The notes: generated from the letters alone by a model not told the origin. Positions 35,467-47,998 are shown, counted from the first letter of the stretch. The stretch is DNA of 64,000 nucleotides from Rhyacophila brunnea (GCA_022495005.1 JAGYXB010001324.1:3162001-3226000); one strand, 5' to 3'. Numbers and translations are program-made.

Positions 35467-38400
35467 CGTCATATAGGTCACCCTGTAAAATATATTGAAG
35501 AAAGTCGTTTCAGTCAATAACATTTTAATATTAAAAATGCTGTAGCATGTTTCGATTTGTGGTAAGTGCCATTTGTCTGAGTTTATTAATTTCTATTCAG
35601 AGTATGTGCAATAAAAAGTAAACCAGCTGGGCAATTCAAAGATATCACTCCAAAATCATTAAAAAAAAAATGATAAATACGCTAGGTATGTGCTATTCAG
35701 GCAGATAATTATCCCGGAAGTTAACTGTCAGGCGTGATGTTTTTTTAACACGGCCGGTCATGACCGCGTTAAGTGCGACCTGTCAAATGTCGTTGAGTAG
35801 CACAGTTAAGGCCATTGGACCCGTTTTTTCCTGTCTTCTCGGAATCGCGGAAATGATAAGCATATTTAAAACGAATTGATACACAATAAACTCTTTATTT
35901 ATTTAAAATCTAATAAATAGTATTCAACTAAAACGTTCTGTGTCATTAAAATTTTTCGAATCGCTTTACTTTTTAAAATAAATGACAAATAGTAAGTCCT
36001 GTTTTCGAAATTGGTCAAAACGACTGTCACGCCACAATGAATGTTGAACTTAATAATAGTTTTGCAGGTATATATTGTATGAGAGAAATGGGTAAAACAA
36101 TACATTTCATTGATTAACCCACGTACTTTTTTTAATTTCAGAAAAATAAAGATTTTAAAGCCATTTTAGTTTGAGTATACATCAGCCAATTTTGAATGAT
36201 TTTTTCTCACAAAATAATATATACTGCACAATAAAAATATTTTTTTATTATAATATAACATTTCCGTAATACTATAAATAATAATTTATAATAAAAAAAT
36301 AAATAAAACCCCATAAATTCGGTACAATTAGTGACGCTATATTACCAAAACACGTCGTACATTTTCATGTATTTATCCTGTTTTCAGACAATTTAGAAAT
36401 ATAATTATTTTGCAACATTAACAAAAAGAGACCATTTGATCGATTAATCCATACAGTTTTTCTAATTTCTTATTTCTAACGTTAGTACGATCTGGAATTT
36501 CAACGGGTAAGGACGTCTTTTTTTTCCCCAAAATTTAGTCTGAAGCAATATTATTTGACTCATGGAAAAATGACCTCTACTCTCTTTGCAGTAACAATCA
36601 AATTGGCAAGTCGCAATTATTTGTATCGTTCTATTCCTAACACAGGAAGCATGCCAGGTGCTATAATTTGTGTTGACTAAAATATCAAACATCATATAGT
36701 ACCACTGATTGTCAAACTGAAAAAAATGTAGTTTTATTATATTTATTATATTTATTATATTATTTATTATCTTGTTATTGAAATGGTTGCAGCATGTGAG
36801 ATATTGTAAGATAATTGAATCTAATAACCACGATGGCTACAAGGAAGTACTGAAGGTATTCGTTCGGTGACCCATTTATAAAAAAAAAAATATTTTGGTC
36901 TTGAGCAGTTTAGATAAAATATAGGTGGACTTTAATTGTTTTGATAAATATGTACCTACTTGGTTAGGCTTTAAGCGATTTGAAAAACTTTGCATGTACT
37001 TAATACAGTTTTTATGTACCTGGGTGGCCATGTTTTGTTATTTTCAAAGGGACGTACGTATCCGGTTGTATGTTTATTGGCATTATCAAAATGCGTTTTC
37101 CGCTGTATCCGCTTTAACCGAACAGTACCGAAAATTTAAAGTAAAATACGTTTTCTAATGTTGTCATCGTAATGGCCACTGAAACATGTGTCACAATTTT
37201 ATTAATCGTTAAAATAATAATAAAAAAAGTCTTTTGGGGCACAAAATCACGTATATGTTTTATGATATATGTATTTTTCAGATGGTTTGTGGTAAAATCT
37301 TTTTTTTCATACTGCCACAATTCAACTATTCATAATTAATTGTTTGTTAAATTTTTCATAGTGATCTTTGACTTAATAGGTAGGTGATAAAGTTTTTACC
37401 TTACTTTATTGTATTAATTTATTGTTAAGTGAGAATTAGCTGCTTTCGTTGTCAGTGTGTATTTGATGAGTGCGCATAGTGCCTGACGATGTCGAAAGGC
37501 GAAACCAGGATCGCATAAAACGACTCAAATGAAATAGTACAAAACTTAAATCCATTAGAATTTAATATATTTAATGCCGAGTTGAATTGAATGGAATCAC
37601 CTTAGGCATTTATTAGTAATTATTTAACACAAGTAAAAAATATATTGAGGTAAGAACCTAGTTCATTGAATAATAAAAACAATATTACTCGTTACATCAC
37701 AACTGACAAGATGTATATGAATTGTATATTGCCTGAACTCGTTGATCCTAGACTAACACGGTTGATGGATATAAGAAACCCTCAATATAATAATTATATT
37801 AGATGCTATCTAATAAAATCTATAAAAAAAATTTAAAAAATAATAATTTATAATAGTTATTCTAATACATTACATACCGTTAAGCCTGTACACTAATTAA
37901 AGAACCAATTATTAATTTTATATACACTAATGTTCCGAAATCCTCCGCGGCGACCAAAACGTACTGCCGTCAAATACACGTTATTATAATAATGGTTTCT
38001 TAAATCTTGATTGTTGCGTACTAAATTTTAAAAAAATTGTGCCTCGACAAATATTCATTGAATTGCTTTCTTTTATGAGTCATGTTTTTGTAATTCAATA
38101 AAAACGCAATAATAACAGACATCTTTTATGCCATCTTGTGAATGTTTTAAACTTATAATTTGTAATGTTAGCTCATGAAAAAATGAATAACTTTTGTATT
38201 CATACACACCGATATATATAACTAATATACCAATTTGAAACACCTCAGAAACATACATAAGTATTAGATTTTTTTTTGAAAAATATTTGGACTGAATTTG
38301 AACCTACAATATGATAGGTTCAAGAAAAGGTGTCACTTCACAAATTCAGCATATCAATAATATGAGGTTCTTATTTGGAGGTCTACTATTTTTATTATTA

Positions 38401-39417
38401 TAATTTATTCTACCTACCACAAAAATGTTTATAAAATATGTTAGAAAAAAAATATTATTAATTCAACACTTTTAAAACCTCTGATTTCGTATCTACTCCC
38501 GGAGACGCGGAGCGAAGCAATTTTTGTTTTTTTACTTTGATATGAGCTGAAGCTTATGGCTAATTGTTGAGGCGCTTACGTCAAATTTGATTCTTACGAA
38601 TGAACCCATAGGCCTTAACACGACTTACTTGATTATAATTGGATGCATTTGAAATAAAGTAAAAAGCGGTGCTATGTGTTAACAATAATTATTGTTTATG
38701 GAGTTGCTCCAAGTGATACCTGTGTTATTTTGGAGTCGTTTAGAATAGCCATGAAGGGGTTCTTTAATTGCTTTACTTTGTAACATCTTTGCTCCCATCA
38801 TGTTGTTTAATTTGTTTGATTGTCGCCATCTATGTTATTTTGTCCTCAAAAAAAAGAAGTAGGGCGGACGGACAGTGACAACCAAAATATTTTTAAACAA
38901 GACGTACAGTTTTCTTATCGCGCTTAATTTTACTGCACGCCACATTTTGATACCGCGATTGTCAAAAGAAATACATTACTAACACAACAACGAAAAAAAC
39001 AGCGCCTTTATTTTTCTGTAAATATGGTTTGGCTTTCGGATGCAGGGGTGGGTCGTGTGCGGGGTGGCGGACCACTAACGAAATTATCGGTAACTTGCTG
39101 GGACAACACGTACAGAAAACAAACAATTTCTGTCAGAGCCGTGTAAGTTTCCCACTGTGAGGTGCCTATAATGACGGGTGTACACAAACCGGATGAAAAA
39201 ACAAAGAAATGCTTTTGACACAGGAATCATTAGTTAAAAGAATACCTGGATTTTTTTCTGAATACTCTACCTTTTTACACCTTAATATTAATCAATTAAT
39301 TATAACCTACTGAAGAATTGTCCGATTGATAGATTAGTCACATGAAAACACCATCTTCCTCTCATTCTTCTTCCTTCTAAATACATATTATGCCCTCCTC
39401 GTTTACAGCATATGTAT
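35467..39417. other. Long AT-rich spacer
   Basis: No gene is supported. A short LINE tail of family C lies at about 38085-38185 (gaatgttttaaacttataat, ttgtaatgtta). A small palindrome tgaacctacaatatgatagg+ttca lies near 38309. A 77-codon minus frame at 36462-36695 is rich in Cys and basic residues but matches no family I can name. The part near 38990-39130 is GC-richer without a readable gene. Confidence 0.5.
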
Positions 39418-39521
39418 CAGTAGCAAGGGGCGGAGGTAGGCTGTTAAGATCCGACATAAATACTGCACACTAAACTTTATCAGTCAAACGTATTTGTTTT
39501 CATTGAACTAAAGCGTCAATT

Positions 39522-39848
39522 ACATTGAGCTACTTTACAAGCTGTTTGTTGGCGAACTGCGATTGTGATGATGACACACAAAACTTTCCATTCGCTGAGA
39601 AGCCAACAAGCTAGCGACTATTTTTACAGAAAGTAGTTCGTTTTTTACCGGGAGGTCGCTACTACGCTTTAATGCGCAGACGCAGTAGGCCCACGTGACG
39701 GCGTGTAGCGTGTAAAGTTGACCGGCTTTCAACTTTTCTCGGTAGATTGTTTACAATCTGCTTGTTAGCTTGTTCGATGATGACACCGGGCGACTTTACA
39801 GGCAGATTGTAAATTCGCCAACAAGCAGCTCGTAAAGTAGCTCAATGT
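39522..39848. mobile_element. MITE nested in family B
   Basis: The left end acattgagctactttacaag plus ctgtttgttggcgaa is matched inverted on the right (ttcgccaacaagcagctcgt, aaagtagctcaatgt): TIRs of about 36 bp with few mismatches. The inner sequence (cgcagacgcagtaggcccac) is GC-rich and has no assigned function. It is 327 bp. Confidence 0.85.
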
Positions 39849-40005
39849 CATTGACGCTTTCGACTACGATGTATAGATAGCGTATGTTAGTTTCGCTTAA
39901 TTGAATTACCGTCAGCTAAATACAAGCCATAGTAAGTAAATAATAGTCAAAAATATTCGTTTATCTATAAAACAGATATTTAAAATGACCTTACATAATT
40001 TAAAA

Positions 40006-43000
40006 TCTCTATATATAAAACAAAGTCGGGTTAGTTACACCATTTATAACTCAAGAACGGCTGGACCGATTTTTATGATCTTTGATTTTTTGTTAGATTT
40101 GTCTCCGCCCCGAATATCAGAATAACTATTAAAACATCAGATAAATCACGGAAAAAATTAATTATGAAGAAAATTAATTTTCTCATACATTTTGACATTT
40201 TGAACAATAAACCTCGCGAAAATAAAAGAAAATCACAAAAAAATGAAATCCGTATACAACGCCATCTCTGATACATGACAGAAACAATAAACAAGAAACA
40301 AATAAACAAAAGAAAGAATGATAGTCGAAATGTCTAACTGTCAATGGTGTAGTGTGCCCAACATTTCATGCTTCATGTCAATAGCTCAATTTTCTTGAAA
40401 ACGATACGAGTTACACCATTTATAATTCAAGAACGGCTGGACTGATTTTTATGATCATTAATTTGTTGGATTTGTCTCCGCACCGAATAGCAGAATAACT
40501 ATTAAAACATCGAAAAAATCACGGGAAAAAAATATGAAGAAAATTCTTTTTCTCATACATTTCGTATGGAACGGCTTTTTTGATGATATCTCGAGAACTG
40601 ATTGACTGATTTCGATGATTTTTTTTGTTCGTCATTTTTTCGTCGTTTGTTGTTCGTTTTGTATGTCAAAATCGAGACGGAGCGCTACACTCTCATTCGG
40701 TTGAACCAAGCCAAACTGCGTTCGGAGGAGTATATTCATTTACGCGATGCAATCAGCACCGAAGGAGATGCAGCTAATGTTGGTCGATTGACTATTCTAC
40801 TGGCGACGTACATTGGCAGCCCGCGTCATATGCATGAATATGCGCAATATGCAATGACATAATATTATGTTCGTCATTACGGTCGTCCAGATGTATTCAT
40901 CACCTTTACGTGCAATCCGAAATGGATAGAAATTGTTCAATTGCTGCCCCCGGACAAACATCAAAATAAATGATTAGCACGACATCACCGCACGTGTCTT
41001 CAAACAAAAAATCCTGTCGCTGATGAACTACATTGTTAATCATCGTGTCTTTGGGGATACTCGATGCTGGATGTATTCGATTGAATGGCAAAAACGAGGC
41101 TTACCGCATGTACACATTCAAGGCGCATTGCAACGTGGAGTATTGCAATTCAGTGAAGTCCATCAAATACATCTGCAAATATGTCACCAAAGGCAGCGAT
41201 ATGGCGGTTTTTGGTGTTCAAACTCCCAATACCAACGATAAAATCACGCACTATCAAGTTGTCGATATGTGAGCTGCAATGAAGCGATTTGGCGTATTTT
41301 CTCATTCCCCATTCATGAACGTCATCACACCGTTGTACATTTGGCGGTGAATCTGGAGAATGGTCAACGAGTTTATTTCAATGCATAGAATGTTGCTCAA
41401 CTTGCTGAAACACCTCCAGCGACATCATTGACCAGTTTATTTTCGAATTGCCAAAGCGATCCGTTTGCACGAACGTTGCTCTACTCTGAGATGCCACGTT
41501 ATTATACTTGGAACGCTTCATCGAAGAAATTTCAATGTCCGAAGCAAAGCGATGCGGTTCCTGATCATACGGATGTGCATTTTGCTGATGCTCTTGGTCG
41601 CATTTACAGAGTTCACCCGAAGAATGACGAATGCTTCTACTTGCAGTTGTTGCCGGTGAATGTTCGTGGGCCGACATCATTTGAATCACTTCAAACTGTC
41701 AATGGTGTAGTGTGCCTAATATTTCGTGCTGCATGTCAACGGCTCAATTTACTTGAAAACGATACTCATTGGGACATGACAATCGCTGAAGTAATTATTG
41801 TTTCTGCATCTCCAAGTCAAACACGCACATTATTTGCTATCATTATTTCGACATGCTTCTCATCGAATCCACTTGAACTGTGAAACAAGTACAAGGATGA
41901 CATGTCAGAAGACATTTTACATTGAATTCGTGTCAGTTCAGGGAATCCCGATCTCGGGGTGAATGAGTAGATACATAACCAGGCTTTGCTTTTGATCGAA
42001 GACATATGTTACATCATGTGCGGGAGTTTGTTAGTCAAGTTAGGAATGCCAACGCCACATCGTGGAATAAACGACTCTCTCAATCTAGAATTGGAACGTG
42101 AATATGATTGAGATGCATTTAACCAATCAGTTCGAACGAATGTACCACTGTTGAAAGAAGTGTACGATACGTTAATGAAAGCAATTGATGATGAAAATGG
42201 TGGCTTATTTTTCCTCGATGCACCCGGTAGAACTGGAAGACATTTCTCATGTTCATGATTTCGCCACTGTTTGTGCGAGATCCAAAATTGTTGTAGCAGT
42301 TGATTCTTCCGGGATAGCGGCCACGTTGCTAGAAGGATGCTGAACGGTTCATTCAGCGTTGAAATTGCCGTTAAACCTTCAAACGACTCAAAAACCGACA
42401 TGCAACATTGCGAAACACTCAGCAATGGCCAAAGGATTGGAAGCAAGTAAAATCATCACCTGGCATGAATGCACAATGGCGCACAAAAGCGCATTGGAAG
42501 CACTCAATCGAACTATGAAAGATATACGATCAAGATGTTTTGGAGGCGCAATGATTCTACTATCTGGCGATTTCCGCCGAACACTACCAGTCATTCCAAG
42601 ATCGACCGCTGCCGATGAAATAAACCCTTGCCTCAAATCATCGACTCTGTGGCGCTATGTGAAGAAACTTCAGCTGACGACAAACATGCATTGCATTGCT
42701 AAACGATCCATTTGCCGAAGATTTCTCCAAGCAATTGCTGACTATCGGTAACGGCCGTGTTCCTGTCGACGAATCGAATGGATTGATTTTGTTTCCGCTG
42801 AATTTTTGCATTTTCGTCTCAACGAAGGACGACCTCATCAGCAAAGTGTTTCCGAACATCATTGCTAACCACGATCAACAAATCACAAGGCCAATCCTTG
42901 AGTGTTTGTGGCCTGAATCTATAAAATGAATGTTTCTCTCACGGTCAATTGTACGTAGCATGATCACGTGTCGGTAAACCATCCACTTTGTTCGTTCTCG

Positions 43001-43338
43001 CACTTAACAACAAAACGAAAAATGTCGTATAGCACAAGTTACTTCAATGAAGGGAATCGACCCGAGTGAAACCCATCCACCAAATAGTTTAACAGAAAGT
43101 AGTGCAACAATGCTACGCGAATCATATCTATTTGCTTCAATAAAGCAAATGCCTTGCTGCCACGTGAATTACACTCATTTCAATGTAATTAAAATACTTT
43201 TCATTTTGATTTGATTTTTGCACATTTATTGAACTTAATTAATTTTGAGTATTCATAAAAACTGAATTAAATTCAGCTAATAAGTTAACACAAGATTTCT
43301 TGATTCAGAGGCGGTACGACGTTTGCCGGGTCAGTTAG
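40006..43338 (+). mobile_element. Helitron with decayed Rep/helicase gene
   Basis: The 5' end is TC at 40006, in tctctatatatataaa form, then aaagtcgggttagttacacc, with A before it. The 3' end is ggcggtacgacgtttgccgg, gtcagttag with T after it (TTAG in place of the usual CTAG). 3.33 kb. The 5' region is duplicated: ttacaccatttataactcaa, gaacggctgga.cgattttt and gtctccgc.ccgaata occur at about 40031 and again at about 40411. A stray piece of the element's own coding region (40331-40396) lies between them. Confidence 0.92.
40602..43045 (+). pseudogene. Helitron Rep-helicase, multiply broken and internally deleted
   Basis: Helitrons encode a single rolling-circle protein with an HUH nuclease (Rep) and a Pif1-type helicase. 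In order: KIETERYTLIRLNQAKLRSE and IGSPRHMHEYAQYAMT (40660-40860); YGRPDVFITFTCNPKW (40880-40925); SIEWQKRGLPHVHI with the two-His nuclease motif (about 41077-41120). A deletion follows, joining to VEYCNSVKSIKYICKYVTKG (41140-41200). Then PRYYTWNASSKKFQ and LLPVNVRGPTSFESLQ (41490-41690) and LFAIIISTCF. The helicase has a degraded Walker A (FLDAPGRTGR for the usual GGTGKT, about 42215-42240), GGAMILLSGDFRRTLPVIPR (42545-42600) and the C-terminal HGQLYVA.SRVGKPSTLF (42940-42995). Frame changes and stops are frequent and a stretch after PNIIANH is missing. The N-terminal third of Rep is absent. Confidence 0.93.
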
Positions 43339-43662
43339 TATTTTATAAATAAAACAATATCTTTTATCGATTATGGTTTGGTTAGGCAGGGCAGAATGAA
43401 TAAAAAACTAAGCATCACCATCAATATGTATTCTTACTTCAACAAAAACAAATAAGTCGTGCCCAATTTTGTCGGATCGCCCATAGCATACCTAAACTAT
43501 TATGGTTTGGATTAGGCAGGGTTTAATTAAAATTTTTAAACAAACCAGCACCATCTGCAAATTGTATTATTATTTCAATTAAAACGAATAATTATGACTG
43601 GCACAGTTTAGTGTGCACTATTCATGATGAATCTTAACAGCCTACCTCCCACCCTCGCCACC

Positions 43663-44184
43663 AGACGGCGTCTCCAAGAATACATGTTGCTCGCCAGTTT
43701 CCTGCGCTGATCTTGTTGTTTCAATTATTGTTCTTGTCACTTTCTCAATCTCAACATCATCATCATCATATCAGGGATGGTGAACCTATGGCACGCGAAT
43801 GTTTTATATTGAAGAGAAAAAAAATAGATACATATCTATAATTTAAATTTTTTTTTTTAAGTTTTATAAATACTTACCTTTAATATTATATATTACGTAA
43901 TATTAAAAATGCATATTTTCTTCTGTTTTTAATAATATTTTTACCATTAATACGTTAATTACCCACCTCAAAATACCTGACTAAAAAAACGAGCCCTTTG
44001 TGAAGCCGACTGGGACCCACGGCGGAATTTACTTGTGATTTTTGAACTTTTTAAATAGAATTTTTAATAGAATAACTATTTTTATCCTGTTCGAACTACT
44101 CGAAAAACTGCTCGGCACATCAGACAGTCAAAAAATAATATTTGGGAAATTTTGGCACGTGTACGTAAAAAGGTTCGCCAACCC
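43663..44184. other. Spacer, nothing recognised
   Basis: AT-rich sequence with a short (atc)n run near 43750. Words at 43776-43805 (gatggtgaacctatggcacg) resemble the edge of a hAT-type element but no partner end is evident. Confidence 0.4.
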
Positions 44185-44483
44185 TGATATATATCGACCG
44201 TGTTTAAGAAAAAGGGCATAACCCTCATAGAACAAATTGTACAGGAGTATTTTGGTTTAATATTTTTTTTTAAATATTTAAATAGGCACATACATTGATT
44301 TTTGTGTAATATCTTTACGATCTAACAATAATTAAAGAAATTATTATATAACAATTATTAAAATTGAGTGTAAATGCTTTTTCCTTCGATTAAAACTTAA
44401 TTTAAATGAAAAACCTGAATTTAGATAATAATTTAGCATTTGCGGCTTACTTCCCTTTTACAGAACGTGTATTTAGTTGTATA
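44185..44483. repeat. Family E element, partial copy
   Basis: Starts atatatatcgaccgtgttta, agaaaaagggcataaccctc and follows the fuller copy at 44557-44950 through gtaaatgctttttcc and atttgcggctta. It stops at tttagttgtata, where a family D TIR begins. The right TIR is missing. Confidence 0.7.
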
Positions 44484-44556
44484 TAATATTACGCCGAATG
44501 TGCGAAATTGACTATTACATGAAATAGGCAAAATTTTGTCTATTTTTTGCCTATTT
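44484..44556. repeat. Lone family D TIR
   Basis: attacgccgaatgtgcgaaa, ttgactattacatgaaatag and gcaaaattttg match the end of the 690-bp element at 23890-24580. It sits exactly between two family E copies. Confidence 0.8.
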
Positions 44557-44950
44557 CAATATATATATCGACCGTGTTTAGGAAAAGGGCGTAACCCTCA
44601 CACAACAAATTTTACAGGAGGGGCAAAAAACGTTTTTTGAATAATTTTGGTTTAATATTTTTTTAACTAGGCACATGCATTGGGTGCATGATGATTGATG
44701 ATTTGGTGTACTATATTTTTGATCAAATAATAATCAAAGAAGTCATTACAGAAAAATCATTGAAATTGAGGGTAAATGCTTTTTTTCTTTAAATTAAACT
44801 TAATTAAAGCTCAATAAAAAACTAAATTTACACAATAATTTGGCATTTGCGGCTTTTTTATTTAGTTGTATACATTGTTAATATCTAATAAAAGCACTTT
44901 TCGAAAAATCAAGGGTTACGCCCTTTTTCCTAAACAGTCGATATTTAAGA
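44557..44950. mobile_element. Family E TIR element
   Basis: The left end tatcgaccgtgtttaggaaa, agggcgtaaccctca is matched inverted on the right (agggttacgccctttttcct, aaacagtcgatatt). TIR about 40 bp, total about 390 bp, no coding frame. Confidence 0.8.
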
Positions 44951-44965
44951 GCGTACATAAGTGAA

Positions 44966-45310
44966 ACGGCAAATAATTTTCAACACTATGTGGGACGTAA
45001 TTTTGGCCGCGTTGCCATTCGGAGAGTGATAGTTGACTTGTGAGCACGTCAATTTGTGTTGTGATGGCGTCGGAGGAATATATTCTTAAATCGTGTAAAG
45101 ATGACTTAAAAACGTTCCACATGTACTTGAAAAAGAAAACATGACAATGAATATATTAGTAATATAACAATAAGCACAACATTAAATGGACGCATTTTGG
45201 ATTTTTATGACAAATTATATTTCTTTCGGCTCGCGTCATTTGCACAATCCGCGCATCGCCTAGTCACGATCTATTTGGATCATGCTTCAGCTGAGGTATA
45301 GCCTTAATTA
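44966..45310 (+). repeat. Family F repeat, copy 2
   Basis: Inverted partner of 33919-34265, about 11 kb away. It begins aataattttcaacactatg and ends cgcatcgcctagtcacgatc, then cttcagctgaggtatagcct. It carries an intact 26-codon frame (next entry). Confidence 0.75.
45064..45144 (+). CDS. Possible first exon or short ORF of family F element
   Basis: An open 26-codon frame MASEEYILKSCKDDLKTFHM..KKKT ends in TGA. I do not recognise the protein. The case for coding rests on position: it begins at an ATG shared with the other copy, where the same words are present but frameshifted. It may be the amino end of a transposase whose rest has been deleted. Weakly supported. Confidence 0.25.
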   Translation: MASEEYILKSCKDDLKTFHMYLKKKT

Positions 45311-45760
45311 TTTATTTAAAAAAGACACATTGAGCACATAACAAATTATTTATTCAAGACGTTCACAATATCACATTAAGAATAAAAAGTACAAGTAAAT
45401 CAACTAGAGAAAAAAACAAGGTAGAGGGAAAAAACAAAAAATAATTTTATAGAAAAGAAATAAAATAAAAAAACAAGAATAATTGAAAAGAAAATACAAA
45501 TTAAATACTAAAATATTTTTTTTAAAATAGAATACATAATTCATCGCCATAAATGTCTAGGTATATCTCTAAAAAGTGCAATTACCAGGCGCACAGCACT
45601 CGCTATTGGTGCCTGGTGAGCCTGACACGAGGAAACAGCTGTCAACCAAAATATTGGTCATGGCTGCACGACCACGCATGTAATTATTGATCGGTGCATA
45701 AAAATTCAAATTTTCCAGAATATTGGGATTGGAAACTATGCCACGTGAGAGCAAGGAAAA
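45311..45760 (-). mobile_element. LINE 3' end, family C, copy 3
   Basis: On the minus strand a 61-codon frame (IVSNPNILENLNFYAPINNY, then DSCFLVSGSPGTNSE) leads into the family tail with gaacgtcttgaataaataat. The same coding words recur at 57090-57222 (-) (gccctcgctattggtgcctg, gtgagcctgaca). A shared frame in two copies supports a genuine retrotransposon C-terminus. Confidence 0.65.
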
Positions 45761-46114
45761 ATGCTTTAATATATTATTATATTAAATTAAGCATCTACTA
45801 AAAACTTTTATATAAATTTTCATAATGAACGGTAGCAAACATATTGAACACGTGCCACCTTTGAAAAAATACTTAATAGTAAGATCATTCTGGAAAACCT
45901 CTGCCTATGATGGAGCCTACTTGAACCTCCCAATACACCTCACAGATGAGAAAAAAAATTATTGCTACTTTTATTTCAAAGTAAATTGTGTATTATATAA
46001 CGCTACAACGCTATAAAGCACATGTACTAAATAAAAATAATTATTTTCATTCATTTAAAAGGTTGGCGCAGTCACATTACTACGCACTCGTATCATGATC
46101 TAATTATCACAGAC

Positions 46115-46235
46115 CCACAATGGAGGAATGTCCGGCTCTGAAGCCGTGGGTTACGAGTTCAAATCTCTCACCTGGCACAAATTAATGTGATGTTTTCAAG
46201 ATATGTTTAATCCACAACAAGGGCCTAATAAATGG
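46115..46235 (+). repeat. tRNA-derived SINE
   Basis: The head gtccggctctgaagccgtgg, gttacgagttcaaatctctc has a clear box B (gagttcaaatctc). The body ends near ccacaacaagggcctaataa. The same head occurs at 2205-2262. Confidence 0.6.
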
Positions 46236-46479
46236 GATAGCTCGATAATTACACCTAAAGTTAGGCTTACCATAGAGAACAAGCTATAAATAGTTCATCC
46301 CTTTAGCAGATTTTCAAGGGCTCCGGCGATGGAAAAATATTTTTTCTAGATTTCGACGTAAATGCCACCAGCACCATTAGTAATTTTCACTCCAAAAGTC
46401 CATAGATACTAATATTATGTTTATTATTTTTTTCATAAATATCTCATTGCTTCCCCATCTAATTATATGGCATAAAGCC

Positions 46480-46990
46480 TATTGACGCAGCGAGTACGGC
46501 GCTCGCGCAAAATTTCTACAAGTGGCGCGTAAATCAACGAAAATACAACGTAATCAAATACGCCAGCGCCCACTGGATTTGACGACGCATTATATGAATC
46601 ATCGTTTTTCGCGAATCACCGCTTCTCGGCGATACGAATGAAAGAAAATACAATGGAGTCCATTCATTGAACACAGCGAGCAAAAACACGCTGCGCGAGG
46701 CATCGTCGATCGACGGGCGGAAAGCAATTATTTAATTACAGAGAAGTCATTGTTTTATTTTATTGCGTGTTCAGTTTATCGCTGGTTGAATAATGTCATC
46801 GTAAATTTTAATTACAAGCCCCGAAATAATATAATATTTTTATTGCTTTGTTATGAGAGGCGCTGTAATAATATTTATTTTGTGCTGCTTGGGCCGCTTA
46901 TAACATAGGTGAAGGGTAATGCGCGGGAAGAGACGTGTGATTATGGTTATGAATAAACACTGCATTCGCCGACTTCGCGCGCCCGACGCG
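46480..46990. promoter_or_regulatory. CpG-rich single-copy-looking block
   Basis: About 500 bp dense in CpG (gtacggcgctcgcgcaaaat, gcgcgaggcatcgtcgatcg, ccgacttcgcgcgcccgacg) in AT-rich surroundings and unlike any repeat in the window. No convincing frame or splice signals. Candidate promoter, enhancer or 5' UTR; it is about 7 kb upstream of the first coding exon of the integrin gene, which starts with an acceptor site and so needs an upstream non-coding exon. Inference only. Confidence 0.35.
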
Positions 46991-47998
46991 TCTGTGGGCA
47001 CCATCGCTATGAGTTAATAAATATTGTTATTTTTAAATCGTCGTATATTTTGATACCTGTTGCAAAATTAAATGTCCTCTGACATCTGTTATTATAAATT
47101 AAAAGTTAGATGCAGCTAAATAGAATATTATTTCATTCCTTATTTTGTTAGTGCATAGTTCGTGCTAACAGTTTCGCTATTTTTAACACAGATGGCAGTA
47201 TAATAAAGTTTACAACGATAATACCTACAATATTTTTAATAAATAATTATGATAAAAAAAAAATTCGAAGCTTGCAATTAAACATAAATAATTGAAAATT
47301 TATATTTTTAAGTGTTTTAAATAATCTATTAAGTACATATTTATAAACATTAAAAATAAAATTATTGTTTATTTAAACTCAAAGACAAAACTTACAATAA
47401 TTATTAGAAACTTTACTAAATGTGAATTCCATGGATCTCGTCTTATTAGTCATATTATTTTTTGTTATAAATAAAATTGAAACCTCTGTATTTCTCTTCT
47501 ATGTCTATTCTAAATAAATAAAACGGTAACAAGTTTCCGTTATTCTTATTGATAGCACAGTTAACACATCTTACTTGTTTCCAAATGCATCCCATTAGAA
47601 TTACCAGGTAGCAGTATCACTTCTCAATATTCTCCCTGACTCTTCTCTCTCATATTACGTCTACGTGTATGTCTTACTGTCTTTATTCTGGTGTTTAAGA
47701 CTCAAATATTTGCCTGTGAACTGTTGCATCGACCTGGCAAAATCTTTGAAGAGTCTCCTGACTTTGTCAAGCACACCATCAGTAAACTCATTCATTTGTC
47801 AAGCGATGCTTAGCTGATGGTTCTTCCTCATTCACAATGTTTATATCCACCCTTTATAGTGTACCGCCCCGACGCAACACATGACGTGCCAACTCCCACG
47901 TGGGACGTGGATATTTATATTTCGTACAAGATTTATTTTTGGTTGTATGATTTATATATTTATTAGTTTTCGCAAAAAAATGTTCAAAGGTATTATCC
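46991..47998. other. AT-rich spacer, nothing recognised
   Basis: No gene or repeat family can be supported in this stretch. Confidence 0.5.

Larger units (their letters stand above)
39418..43662. mobile_element. Family B element, copy 3, holding a MITE and a Helitron
   Basis: The left arm starts cagtagcaaggggcggaggt. The right arm ends inverted with cagcctacctcccaccctcg+ccac and is duplicated in tandem (about 43373-43500 and 43501-43662; both contain atggtttgg.ttaggcaggg). The inner block tttatctataaaacagatat pairs with the inner block of copies 1 and 2. The MITE at 39522-39848 and the Helitron at 40006-43338 lie inside. Confidence 0.7.

Noticed and set aside
36462..36695. 77-codon minus frame considered as a piggyBac-type transposase piece
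   Set aside because: No catalytic motif or Cys-rich end in the right order, and no TTAA-flanked ends found.
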